Positions 45,148 to 54,216 of a DNA stretch of 64,000 bases are shown here, one piece after another. This DNA is from Jiulongibacter sp024742395 (GTDB lineage: Bacteria > Bacteroidota > Bacteroidia > Cytophagales > Spirosomataceae), in NCBI GenBank assembly GCA_965249455.1, contig OZ252236.1, positions 4,464,001 through 4,528,000 on the forward strand, given 5' to 3'. How positions within the stretch are numbered: position 1 is the first letter of the stretch; the number at the start of each line of letters is the position of its first letter. The notes beneath the pieces are model-generated. The model saw only the letters and a program-made list of their open reading frames with translations. It did no database searches and was not told the origin of the DNA. The position numbers and the translations under genes were made by a program.

Positions 45148-48100
45148 TTAGAATTCTAAATTAACACCGAAAGTCATGATCTTATTAGAAGGATAGTTAC
45201 CGTTATCGTAACCAGTTCTTAAGTCATTCACATTACCTGCGTTACCAATATTTGCATTAGATACGGCAGGGTCCACTCCGGTGTACTTGGTTAAAGTAAA
45301 TAGGTTTTGACCTTGCAGATAAAGCCTTGCACTGCTGATCCCGGTTCTACCTAAAACACTTTGAGGAAGATTATAGCCTAATTGAAGGTTGTTTAAACGT
45401 AAGTATGAACCATCTTCAATATAGAACTCACTTGAACTACGGCTTGAAGCATCCAAACCATTAATGGCCGGATATTCGCCAGTACCTTGAATTTCAAGAA
45501 TATCCTTAATCACGTTTGAATTGAAGTTCATGAAGTAAGTTTGAATCTTAGTGGCATTAAAGATATCGTTACCATATGAGCCGAAGAAGAAGGCATTTAA
45601 ATCAAAGGCTTTGTAAGTTAAACCTAGATTTAAACCTGCGGTAAAGTCCGGATGCGGATTACCAATAATTTGCATATCATCATCATTGATGATGCCATCA
45701 TTGTTTACATCACGGAATCTAAGACCTCCGATCTGAGAACCTGTTTGTCTTTCTCTTTCTGCCTCAGTCTGAATCAAACCATCAACCACGAAACCTCTGA
45801 ATGAAGAAATTGGGTATCCTTCCTGATTAATGAAGGCAGAGTTACCCTGTGGAAGACGCTCAGTAAGGTTATCATTCGGATAGAAATAAGGTACCTCGTC
45901 AGCAATTTTCTCGATTTTGTTTACATAACGAGAGAAGTTTAGACTTGTATTGAATGTAAGGTCTCTGGTGAAATTCTTTCTCCAACCCACAGCAATATCA
46001 AAACCTTTATTTTCCATACTACCCACGTTTACAAATGGAGCAGAGGCAGAACCAGCTGTTCCGGGAAGTGGCGGGTTATAAAGTAGGTTACTTGTATTTC
46101 TGTTATACACATCCAAAACAAAAGTTAAGGAGTTGTTCAATAAGGCCGCATCAAAACCGATGTTACGAGTTTTTGACGTCTCCCATTGTGTAACTGCATT
46201 ACCTCTTGATCTTAATGAATATCCTGTAGCCGGAGATGAATTATTACCATTGATATCATAGAAAGTAGCACCAACAGCACCACCATAAATATCTGCAAAG
46301 TTATAATTCCTGATATTCTGGTTTCCAAGTTCACCATATGAAGCTCTGATTTTCAAATCAGACAACCAGCTAAGATCCTGCATAAAGTTCTCCTCTGATA
46401 GTCTCCATCCTACTGATACCGCAGGGAAAATACCATAGCGTACATCAGAAAGGAATTTAGAAGAACCATCACGACGAACAGTAGCAGAGATTAAATACTT
46501 GTCAGCAAACGCATAATCTACTTTTCCGAAAACAGAAGCTAACCTGCTTTCACTTCCACCAGAGCTCACTTGTCTTGACCCAGGATCTCCGAAAGCAGTA
46601 TTGATATACCAGGCATTTACATCAGTAGTAAAGTAGTTTGATAATCTACCGTTTATGTTTCTGTCGCGAGACTGGATAGCCTCCTGACCTACCAGTACAT
46701 TCAGTGCATGCTTTTCACCAATATTTGCTATGTAATTAGCAGTATTAGTCCAGGTTAGGTTATAACTATTATTCCAGTTTTCGTTGAAACCATTATTAGT
46801 TTTGTTTCCCTCTACACGGTATGGTTCAGGATAAGTAAAACCTTTGTTCCAACCGTTTCCGATATCCGCACCAAAACTTGTTCTCAAAGTCAACCCTTTG
46901 ATTACGTCATACTCAGCATAAACATTGCCAAGCACTCTGTTATACTTATTGGTGTTGTTCTGGTTGTTAATTAGTAACTGAGTAGGGTTGGTAAAGTTAC
47001 CGGAAAGAGCCGTTAAGTGCCCCCCAGGATTACCCATGATATCTTCCACTGGCACTACAGGTGTGGTCTTAAGAAGATTACCAATTATTCCCTGCTCGTT
47101 GTTATTTCCACCAATACTTGAGATACCCACACCCCAGTTTGCGGCATACATTAAGTTTTCACCCACTCTGAATTTGTCAGTAACCTTAAAGGAAGAGTTT
47201 GCTCTTAATGTACCTCTGTTAAAGCCAGTGAAATTAAGAATACCTTCCTGACTTAAATAACCAGCCGTGATGCTGAAAGTCGCAGCATCATTACCACCTG
47301 TAAGGCTCAGGTTGTGATCATTCATCTGGGCTGTACGCGTCATTTCTTCCCACCAATTAGTACCAATTTTGTTGGTTTCTGTAACCTGGTTGTAAAGGAT
47401 ATCATACTTTGCAGGATCCCAAAGTGATTCATCGTTGGTATGAATGTACTGTGGTAAATTATTCGGATCCTGAGCAAACCATGGAGTATCTGTAGGGAAT
47501 TTCAATTTCATGGCCTGAGCATATACCTTCGAATCAGTATTTAAGATCTCGTCGTAACCTTTTACAGGATTCACAAGACCAAAAGAACCGTTATAAGACA
47601 ATTTAGTCTTTCCGGCCTTACCCTTCTTCGTGGTAATTACAATTACCCCGTTCGAGGCACGAGAACCGTAAATAGAAGCCGTAGAAGCATCTTTCAATAC
47701 TTGAATAGACTCGATATCATCTGGGTTAATCGTATTTTGGTATTGATCCTGTACCGGAACACCATCAATAATATAAAGTGGGTCGTTACTTGTAAATGAA
47801 GAAATACCACGAATACGTACGTTGGTGGCGTCTCCCGGAGAACCCGAAGTAGATACAGTAACACCAGCAGCTCTACCCGCCAAATTCTGCGTAAATGAAC
47901 TTGACTTGATAGACTTCAGCTCTTCAGTGTCTACAATAGTCACAGCCCCCGTAATGTCTTTCTTACGTAATTGCTGATAACCTGTCACAACAATTTCTTC
48001 CAGCGAGTTCATGTCAGTAGCCAGAGAAAAATTAATTACAGACTGATTTCCTACAGCCATAGTTTGTGTAGTGTAACCTACAAAACTCACCACAAGCACA

Positions 48101-48324
48101 TCAGAATTTCCCTTAACATCAATAAAGTAGTTTCCATCTGCATCTGTTGTCGTTCCTGTAGATGTACCCTGAATCACTACTGAAGCCCCGGGAATTCCTA
48201 AGTTGTCGTCTAGGCCAACGACTTTCCCACTTACTTTTCTACCCTGAGCCAGTGCTGTGCTAAAAGCAAATGCAACACCCATGGTAACCAAAAGAAAGTG
48301 CTTTAGATAAAGCTTTAATTTCAT
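45148..48324 (-). CDS. SusC/RagA TonB-dependent glycan transporter (pair 1)
   Basis: 1058 aa. Signal peptide (ends TALAQ), then a carboxypeptidase-regulatory-like domain (VSGKVVGLDDNLGIPGASVV ... GTTTDADGNYFIDV), TonB box region (LEEIVVTGYQQLRKKD), a plug (SFTQNLAGRAAGV, IRGISSFTSNDPLYIIDGVP, DIESIQVLKDASTASIYG SRASNGVI) and a 22-strand barrel ending in an aromatic/Phe (NLEF). It imports oligosaccharides across the outer membrane using TonB energy. The upstream 695 bp probably hold the promoter and a leader. Strongly similar N-terminus to SusC of pair 2, so the pairs are paralogous. Confidence 0.95.
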   Translation of the reverse strand: MKLKLYLKHFLLVTMGVAFAFSTALAQGRKVSGKVVGLDDNLGIPGASVVIQGTSTGTTTDADGNYFIDVKGNSDVLVVSFVGYTTQTMAVGNQSVINFSLATDMNSLEEIVVTGYQQLRKKDITGAVTIVDTEELKSIKSSSFTQNLAGRAAGVTVSTSGSPGDATNVRIRGISSFTSNDPLYIIDGVPVQDQYQNTINPDDIESIQVLKDASTASIYGSRASNGVIVITTKKGKAGKTKLSYNGSFGLVNPVKGYDEILNTDSKVYAQAMKLKFPTDTPWFAQDPNNLPQYIHTNDESLWDPAKYDILYNQVTETNKIGTNWWEEMTRTAQMNDHNLSLTGGNDAATFSITAGYLSQEGILNFTGFNRGTLRANSSFKVTDKFRVGENLMYAANWGVGISSIGGNNNEQGIIGNLLKTTPVVPVEDIMGNPGGHLTALSGNFTNPTQLLINNQNNTNKYNRVLGNVYAEYDVIKGLTLRTSFGADIGNGWNKGFTYPEPYRVEGNKTNNGFNENWNNSYNLTWTNTANYIANIGEKHALNVLVGQEAIQSRDRNINGRLSNYFTTDVNAWYINTAFGDPGSRQVSSGGSESRLASVFGKVDYAFADKYLISATVRRDGSSKFLSDVRYGIFPAVSVGWRLSEENFMQDLSWLSDLKIRASYGELGNQNIRNYNFADIYGGAVGATFYDINGNNSSPATGYSLRSRGNAVTQWETSKTRNIGFDAALLNNSLTFVLDVYNRNTSNLLYNPPLPGTAGSASAPFVNVGSMENKGFDIAVGWRKNFTRDLTFNTSLNFSRYVNKIEKIADEVPYFYPNDNLTERLPQGNSAFINQEGYPISSFRGFVVDGLIQTEAERERQTGSQIGGLRFRDVNNDGIINDDDMQIIGNPHPDFTAGLNLGLTYKAFDLNAFFFGSYGNDIFNATKIQTYFMNFNSNVIKDILEIQGTGEYPAINGLDASSRSSSEFYIEDGSYLRLNNLQLGYNLPQSVLGRTGISSARLYLQGQNLFTLTKYTGVDPAVSNANIGNAGNVNDLRTGYDNGNYPSNKIMTFGVNLEF

Positions 48325-49027
48325 AGAAAAATTGGTTTAAATGGTTTAGATAAAACTGCTTTCGGCCATAAGGAAAAAACGGTATTATTTTGATATAATG
48401 TGGCACCATTCTAACCTCAATGACCGTCAAACAACATTTAATCTTAGGAAATAAATATTCGCATTTGCAAAAAAAATGTCAAAATGTTGACAAGTTCATG
48501 ACTGATTGCACTTTTTTAAGTGTCTAATTGACATTTTTAAAGAGTGTTTAAAAAAGCTCCGATCTTTTTGTGGTCAGATGACCTATTCAGTAAGGTCAAA
48601 AAAATCTACTTTTTTGTACATTAGAAATATAACTTTTCTAAGATTTCAAATTTTTCGTGTATACCTTTCATGTCATTCGTCCGGAAAACCATCACATGTA
48701 TAAAAGAATCCAAATTGGATAGCATAAAAGCTTTCAATGGATTGATACTTTACTCTATGAAACCGTCCGATAATCCAAGCTGAATTTCAGGACACTCTGT
48801 ATCGCAACAAACCGCAACATTTCTTCTTTCAAGTCCCTGTTTTTGTAGACGAAAACAAATCGTATACATTACGATTTAAACCTAACCAAATGATAGATAA
48901 ATGTTAAGCCAAAGAGGGATACATCGCTATAAAGGTCTATGCCTTCCATATTTCTACCATCAATGAAACATCGTAGTATTGAAAAGCAGCAATAATCAGA
49001 ATGAAAAAAAGTAGATTATGAAAACAA
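48325..49027. other. Non-coding 700-bp gap upstream of SusCD pair 1
   Basis: No convincing gene: the longest small open frame on the + strand (48506-48703) has composition unlike its neighbours. Contents I can see: the SusC leader at 48325-48350 (tandem AACCATT-like elements), AT-rich tracts with A/T runs, and an 8-bp perfect inverted repeat AAATCGTA/TACGATTT at 48857-48877 with a 5-nt loop but no T tail. No TAnnTTTG box was found in the SusC orientation within 200 bp. The size leaves room for regulatory sites or a small RNA. Confidence 0.5.
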
Positions 49028-49064
49028 AAAAAGAGCTGAGAGAATGAATCTCTCAGCTCTTTTT
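49028..49064 (-). terminator. Terminator of SusCD pair 2
   Basis: 16-bp stem (left 49028-49043, right 49049-49064) with a 5-nt loop; the core is AGAGCTGAGAG/CTCTCAGCTCT. The - strand ends it with a T run. It lies 21 bp after the SusD stop and closes the pair 2 operon. Confidence 0.88.
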
Positions 49065-49085
49065 ACGAACTAATTCCTTTATAAA

Positions 49086-50819
49086 TTAATACCCTGGATT
49101 CTGCGATAAAGCAGGTTGGATATCGATTTCTGATTGAGGAATTGGTAAATACTCACTCTTACCAGGAGTAAATTTAGCACCACCAAACTTGGTGATAAGA
49201 ATTTTACTGTCATGAGGTAAGTAAACACCGTTGATGAAGCTATCTGCATCACCCCATCTTACCAAATCCCAGAAACGGTGACCTTCCTGAGCAAGCTCAA
49301 GAACTCTTTCCATTTTAAGGGCCTTCCAGGCATCAGCCTTACTGGCAAAAGAAGAATAAAGAGATATCTGATAATTAGCAGCCGGGCCACTACCATCATA
49401 CTCCATTACCCATCCTGCAGGATCTGCAGCACGACCACGAACTCTGTTAATAAGAGCCAATGCGTTATCTAATGTACCCGCTTCAATTTCAGCCTCAGCT
49501 GCCATAAGCAAGACATCAGCAAAACGGATAATAGGCACATTCATTGTAGCATAACCACGTGTCCAAGAGCTACCATCAGTAAATGAATTCTCCTGAGTTT
49601 TGTAATAAACAAATTTCTTTGGAGAGTTTGGTCCGGCATAAGTTTGGTCACGAATCCAAGCTTTACCCGGATGCTCTTGCCAGTCTAGATAAGGAATACC
49701 TCTACGACCAATAGTATGGTCTACACGAGGATCTAATGGACCTGCATCTTCTGTATAAGCAGCATCAGCTTCAATCTTGTAGTCATTCTTTACTGCATTT
49801 GCAGGATCGTTGAAAGACATATCCAAAAGTGGTAAACCATCTTTTGTACGATACATGTTCAGCATAGTGAAAGTAGGCTGGTTAAATCCGCAGCAGTTAC
49901 CAGGGCCATTTAAACCTGTATTGTAAGGATAGTTCAAATCATCAAACCAGTTAGCATTATTAGTACTTCCTGTGTTATTTGAAGACTGAACAGCCCAAAC
50001 AGCTTCTTCGTGGTTATCGTTTTCAGCATTAAATATCTGAGCAAACTGAGGTACTAAATCATACTTCTTACCATTGGTAGTCTGTCCATTTGCAATCACC
50101 TGGTCAAAAATAGCTTTTGCACCAGCATAATCCTTCTGATACAACTTTACCTTACCTAAGTAAGCAGCCGCCGCCCATTTGTTTACTCTACCAGCATCAG
50201 CCTGAGTTTCCGGAAGGTTATCCATTCCGAATTTGAAATCCGCAGCAATTTTATCCCAAACATCAGTGGTGTTTGGTACATCTGGTAATTCAGCATCAGG
50301 AATAGTTTCATCAAAATAAGGAATGGAGTTAAACCAAGCCTTTAACCAGAAGTAGTAGTGCCCTCTAAGAACTCTTGCCTCTGCAATAATTCTTGTTTTT
50401 ACCGCATCAGACACCTGATCTGACTGAGTAGCTAATCTGATCACAGAGTTCGCTCTGGCAATACCTTCATATTTCCCTCTCCAGATACTGGAAACTTCAC
50501 CTGAAGTAGCATCTACTTCATAACGCTGAACAGGGTTCATTGAAGTATAATCACCCGGGTCAGTACCTTTATTTGATACACCACCCAGCATTTGACCAGT
50601 CCAGTTATTTGGGCCGGAAGGTCTTCCGAACCCTTTTCCATTTAACATGGAATAGGCTCCTACCAAGGCTCCCTCAAGACCATCTCGGCTAAGCAACTGT
50701 GCTTCTCCTAATGAACCTGTAGGTAATACCTCCAGAAAGGAATCGTCACATGAAAAGGTCAAAGTAGTAACAGCCATTACTGTCAACAGACCTCTTTTTA
50801 AGTTTTTGAATTTCATCAT
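49086..50819 (-). CDS. SusD/RagB-family glycan-binding lipoprotein (pair 2)
   Basis: 577 aa. Lipobox TFSC then DDSFLEVLPTGSLGEAQL. SusD features: ARVLRGHYYFWLKAWFNSIPYF, AAAYLGKVKLYQKDYAGAKAIF, RFADVLLMAAEAEIEAG, MERVLELAQEGHRFWDLVRWG and the last-residue IPQSEIDIQPALSQNPGY. It is clearly homologous to SusD of pair 1 (shared NCCGF/FGCCGF motif and YLDWxxxxxxWIRxxxYAGxxSPKK). Surface oligosaccharide capture with the SusC of 50852. Its own terminator follows. Confidence 0.94.
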   Translation of the reverse strand: MMKFKNLKRGLLTVMAVTTLTFSCDDSFLEVLPTGSLGEAQLLSRDGLEGALVGAYSMLNGKGFGRPSGPNNWTGQMLGGVSNKGTDPGDYTSMNPVQRYEVDATSGEVSSIWRGKYEGIARANSVIRLATQSDQVSDAVKTRIIAEARVLRGHYYFWLKAWFNSIPYFDETIPDAELPDVPNTTDVWDKIAADFKFGMDNLPETQADAGRVNKWAAAAYLGKVKLYQKDYAGAKAIFDQVIANGQTTNGKKYDLVPQFAQIFNAENDNHEEAVWAVQSSNNTGSTNNANWFDDLNYPYNTGLNGPGNCCGFNQPTFTMLNMYRTKDGLPLLDMSFNDPANAVKNDYKIEADAAYTEDAGPLDPRVDHTIGRRGIPYLDWQEHPGKAWIRDQTYAGPNSPKKFVYYKTQENSFTDGSSWTRGYATMNVPIIRFADVLLMAAEAEIEAGTLDNALALINRVRGRAADPAGWVMEYDGSGPAANYQISLYSSFASKADAWKALKMERVLELAQEGHRFWDLVRWGDADSFINGVYLPHDSKILITKFGGAKFTPGKSEYLPIPQSEIDIQPALSQNPGY

Positions 50820-50851
50820 CTTATGTATTCTTAATTTAAAATGATTATCGA

Positions 50852-53800
50852 TTAAAATCCTAAGTTCAATACTAAATTGAAACTTCTTGTAACCGGGAAG
50901 TTACCCACATCGATACCAAAGTTAGTATCTACATCACCACCAACACCCGGATCTAAACCAGAGTACTTAGTTAAAGTGAAAATGTTATTGGCAGAAACTG
51001 CAATTCTTGCACTTGTCATACCCAATTTCTCAGTAACAGACGGAGCCAAACTATATCCTAAAGAGATATTCTGCATTCTGAAATAGCTACCATCTTCTAC
51101 GTACCAAGAGTTCTCAGCACCAGAAGTAGAGATATTTGAAGCAGATTCCCAGATTGGAGCAAGTGCATTGTCTCCTAATTCAGGAGTCCATGATTGCTTA
51201 GCTCTTTCACCTTTACCAGAACCGGCAAATGTTCCGTAGAAATCTGTAAACCATTTAGACTGATTCCATACATCATTACCCAAGAAAGTATTGAAGTAAG
51301 TATTCAAATCCCAGTTACCCATAGTTAAACCGAAGTTGATACCGCCAGTAAACTTTGGAATTGGAGAACCAATGAAAGTTCTGTCATCCGGAGTAATCTC
51401 TCCATCGCCGTTAACATCTTCATATTTGAAACGACCAACTGCCGCACCTGTTTGAGTTGGGTGATTGTTAACTTCTTCCTGAGAATTGAAATAACCTAAC
51501 ACTTTGTAACCGTAGAATGCAGAAATACCATATCCTGGCTGGTTACGAATCGGGCTAATACCTCTATAAGCAGAACCACCAAAGAAAGGAATTCCTTCTG
51601 CAAGAGAAACAATTTCATTCTTAAGGAAGGCACCATTCACTGTTAAGTCATACTTAATCTTGTTGGTTAGGTTTCCTCTGTTGATAATTTGAATATCAAT
51701 ACCTTCGTTTAACATAGAAGCTACGTTTACAGAAGGAGCAGAAGAGTTAGGACCAACCACCGCAGGTAAAGGAACCTGATAAAGTAAGTCTACAGTATTC
51801 TTTCTCCAAAAATCAACAACTGCCTCGAATTTACCGTTGGCAAATGTCGCATCAAAACCTATGTTTGAAGTTTCAGAAGACTCCCACTTAGCGTCAGGGT
51901 TACCAATTCTAGACTTGTAGTAACCTGGATTTGCTCCACTGGCCTGTCCAGCAATTGGATATAGAGAAGTACCAATGCCTTGTGCATATAAAGAGTACTG
52001 GTTAGCAGGGTCTACGTTATTAGAGTTACCCATTACACCCCATCCTCCACGAATTTTCAAGTCTGTAATGAAAGAAAGGTCTTTCATGAATTCTTCATCA
52101 CTAATTCTCCAACCAGCAGAGAAGGCAGGGAAGATACCGTAACGATTGTTAGCTCCAAAACGAGACGAACCATCGCGACGAAGTAGAGCCGTTACGAAAT
52201 ACTTATCCATTAGGCTATAGTCTAACTTACCGAATAGTGAGTAGAAATTAACACCATTGTATAAACTGGAGTTTACTACAGGGCTCTGTACCAATGCAAG
52301 GTTCACATAGTCAAGATCCATGGTAAATGGATTAATACCTGATCCGTTAATGTTTCTTCCTTTACCTGTATTAAGAGCTTCCTGTCCTAATAGAATATTG
52401 AAGTTATTTTGTCCAATTTTCTTCTTATAGTTTAAGGTATTAGTTAACACCCAAGAAATTCCAAAACCACTACCTTCATTAAATGAATCTGAAGCCTGAG
52501 GCTCTGAATCACCTAAATACTTATAATTGTATCCATAGTAGTAGTTATTGCTAATACTACCCCCCAAACTTGTTCTGAATGTTAAGTCTTTTATTGGGTC
52601 AATCTCCAGGTAAACATTACCAAAACCTGACATTCCGAATCCTCTGTCATTTTGGTTATCGTTAATTAATGATCTAACAGGGTTACGCGGGTTATTAAAA
52701 CCAGCTGCCTTAGTAGAAGCAAAGCTTCCAAACTCATCATAAACAGGAATTACGGTTGGCATACGGTATGCAGCAAGTAGCTGTGACTCGTCATCTGCAG
52801 ATCCCTGTCCATTGTTTCCTCCTTGCTGACCTAAGATACTGATGTAGGTAAACTGTACGTTTTCACCCACTCTAACTCTTTTTCCAAGATCGTACTCAGA
52901 GTTAATTCTCATGTTGTAACGCTTAAAATCGTTATTGATGATGATACCTTGCTGATCCTGAAGGTTTAAACCTAGATAGAAACGACCATTATCAGATCCT
53001 CCACTAAAACCTAGATTGTGACGGTGAAGCTGACCAAGTCTTGTAATAGCATCATACCAATTTGTTCCTTCAAGGTTTGGCTTAATAAGGAATGTATTTA
53101 AAGGATCTGCATCATATGCCGCTTGAATAGCTGCTAAGTCTACTGAACCTCTCACGCCGTTTTGACCATTCGCATGAAGATAATCTGGCAAGGTAGCCTG
53201 TGCATTAGAACCATACTGAGGGTGAGTGTACTGAGGAGTTGTACCATTTACAGCTGCATCATTCTCAAAAGCAATATGGGTGTAATCTGCCTGCTCTTGT
53301 GGAGTAAGCATTTTAGGAGCACCATTTACATTAGGGTCTGTGGCTCCGTACATTCCATTATATGAAACAGAGAAACCTTTTGATTTTCTACCCTTTTTGG
53401 TTGTGTAAACAATTACACCGTTGGCTGCACGAGCACCATAAATAGATGCTGCAGCAGCATCTTTCAATACTGTTGTAGTTTCAATGTCATCAGGAGAAAG
53501 GAAATTAGTACTTCCTGTTGGCACTCCATCCACAATAATCAATGGAGAGTTACCACCAAAGGCACCAAATCCACGAACACGTATTTGAGAGTTTGAACCA
53601 GGCTGACCGTTAGTTACAACAGTTACACCGGCAACACGACCGGCAAGTTGCTGCTCAACGTTACCTGAAGGAATAGCCTGCAAATCTTTTGCTTTTACAA
53701 TTGAAACCGCAGCAGTAGATTCCTTTTTGTTTGTAATTGAGTAACCTGTTACGATTACCTCATCTAATGAAGCTACATCAGACAAGAGAGTTACGTTGAT

Positions 53801-54088
53801 TTGAGATTGACTCCCAACAGCTACCTGCTGAGTCTCATAACCCACGAAACTGTACAATAAAACGTCGTTGGAACCACGAACTTGGATGGAATAATTTCCT
53901 TCCGCATCAGTAGTTACACCAGTAGTAGTACCCTGAATTACAACAGAAACTCCGGGAATCCCCAGGTTGTCTCCAGAATCTACAACTTTCCCGCTTACAC
54001 TTCGACTCTGAGCATTAGCGTATCCAATAGATACAACTACACCCATTACCGCTAGAAGTAAGCTCCTAAAGTAAAGTTTTACTTTCAT
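50852..54088 (-). CDS. SusC/RagA TonB-dependent glycan transporter (pair 2)
   Basis: 1078 aa with the same order as pair 1: signal peptide (YANAQ), regulatory-like domain (NLGIPGVSVVIQGTTTGVTTDAEGNY), TonB box (LDEVIVTGYS), plug (VEQQLAGRVAGVTV, IRVRGFGAFGGNSPLIIVDGVP, TTTVLKDAAAASIYGARAANG) and barrel ending NLVLNLGF. N-terminal 130 residues closely match pair 1. Barrel loops differ much more, consistent with a different glycan. Promoter candidate TATATTTG at 54122-54129. No anti-sigma/ECF or hybrid two-component gene is next to it. Confidence 0.95.
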   Translation of the reverse strand: MKVKLYFRSLLLAVMGVVVSIGYANAQSRSVSGKVVDSGDNLGIPGVSVVIQGTTTGVTTDAEGNYSIQVRGSNDVLLYSFVGYETQQVAVGSQSQINVTLLSDVASLDEVIVTGYSITNKKESTAAVSIVKAKDLQAIPSGNVEQQLAGRVAGVTVVTNGQPGSNSQIRVRGFGAFGGNSPLIIVDGVPTGSTNFLSPDDIETTTVLKDAAAASIYGARAANGVIVYTTKKGRKSKGFSVSYNGMYGATDPNVNGAPKMLTPQEQADYTHIAFENDAAVNGTTPQYTHPQYGSNAQATLPDYLHANGQNGVRGSVDLAAIQAAYDADPLNTFLIKPNLEGTNWYDAITRLGQLHRHNLGFSGGSDNGRFYLGLNLQDQQGIIINNDFKRYNMRINSEYDLGKRVRVGENVQFTYISILGQQGGNNGQGSADDESQLLAAYRMPTVIPVYDEFGSFASTKAAGFNNPRNPVRSLINDNQNDRGFGMSGFGNVYLEIDPIKDLTFRTSLGGSISNNYYYGYNYKYLGDSEPQASDSFNEGSGFGISWVLTNTLNYKKKIGQNNFNILLGQEALNTGKGRNINGSGINPFTMDLDYVNLALVQSPVVNSSLYNGVNFYSLFGKLDYSLMDKYFVTALLRRDGSSRFGANNRYGIFPAFSAGWRISDEEFMKDLSFITDLKIRGGWGVMGNSNNVDPANQYSLYAQGIGTSLYPIAGQASGANPGYYKSRIGNPDAKWESSETSNIGFDATFANGKFEAVVDFWRKNTVDLLYQVPLPAVVGPNSSAPSVNVASMLNEGIDIQIINRGNLTNKIKYDLTVNGAFLKNEIVSLAEGIPFFGGSAYRGISPIRNQPGYGISAFYGYKVLGYFNSQEEVNNHPTQTGAAVGRFKYEDVNGDGEITPDDRTFIGSPIPKFTGGINFGLTMGNWDLNTYFNTFLGNDVWNQSKWFTDFYGTFAGSGKGERAKQSWTPELGDNALAPIWESASNISTSGAENSWYVEDGSYFRMQNISLGYSLAPSVTEKLGMTSARIAVSANNIFTLTKYSGLDPGVGGDVDTNFGIDVGNFPVTRSFNLVLNLGF

Positions 54089-54121
54089 AGAATAAATGGT
54101 TAATGGTTAAAGAATAATATC

Positions 54122-54129
54122 CAAATATA
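54122..54129 (-). promoter_or_regulatory. Candidate -7 box for SusCD pair 2
   Basis: The - strand reads TATATTTG (TAnnTTTG), 33 bp before the SusC ATG. A TTTG lies 13 bp upstream, closer than the usual 17-20 bp spacing, so the call is weak. Confidence 0.35.
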
Positions 54130-54216
54130 TATTTGAACAGTGCAAATTACATAATTGTATTATAGGCACAAATAATTGGACTTCAAAAAATGATTTAACG
54201 GTTAAAAAATATTGCC

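Noticed and set aside
48506..48703. A small + strand frame in the 700-bp gap
   Set aside because: It is rich in Lys, Phe, Cys and Ser with no signal or domain, as expected for random AT-rich DNA.
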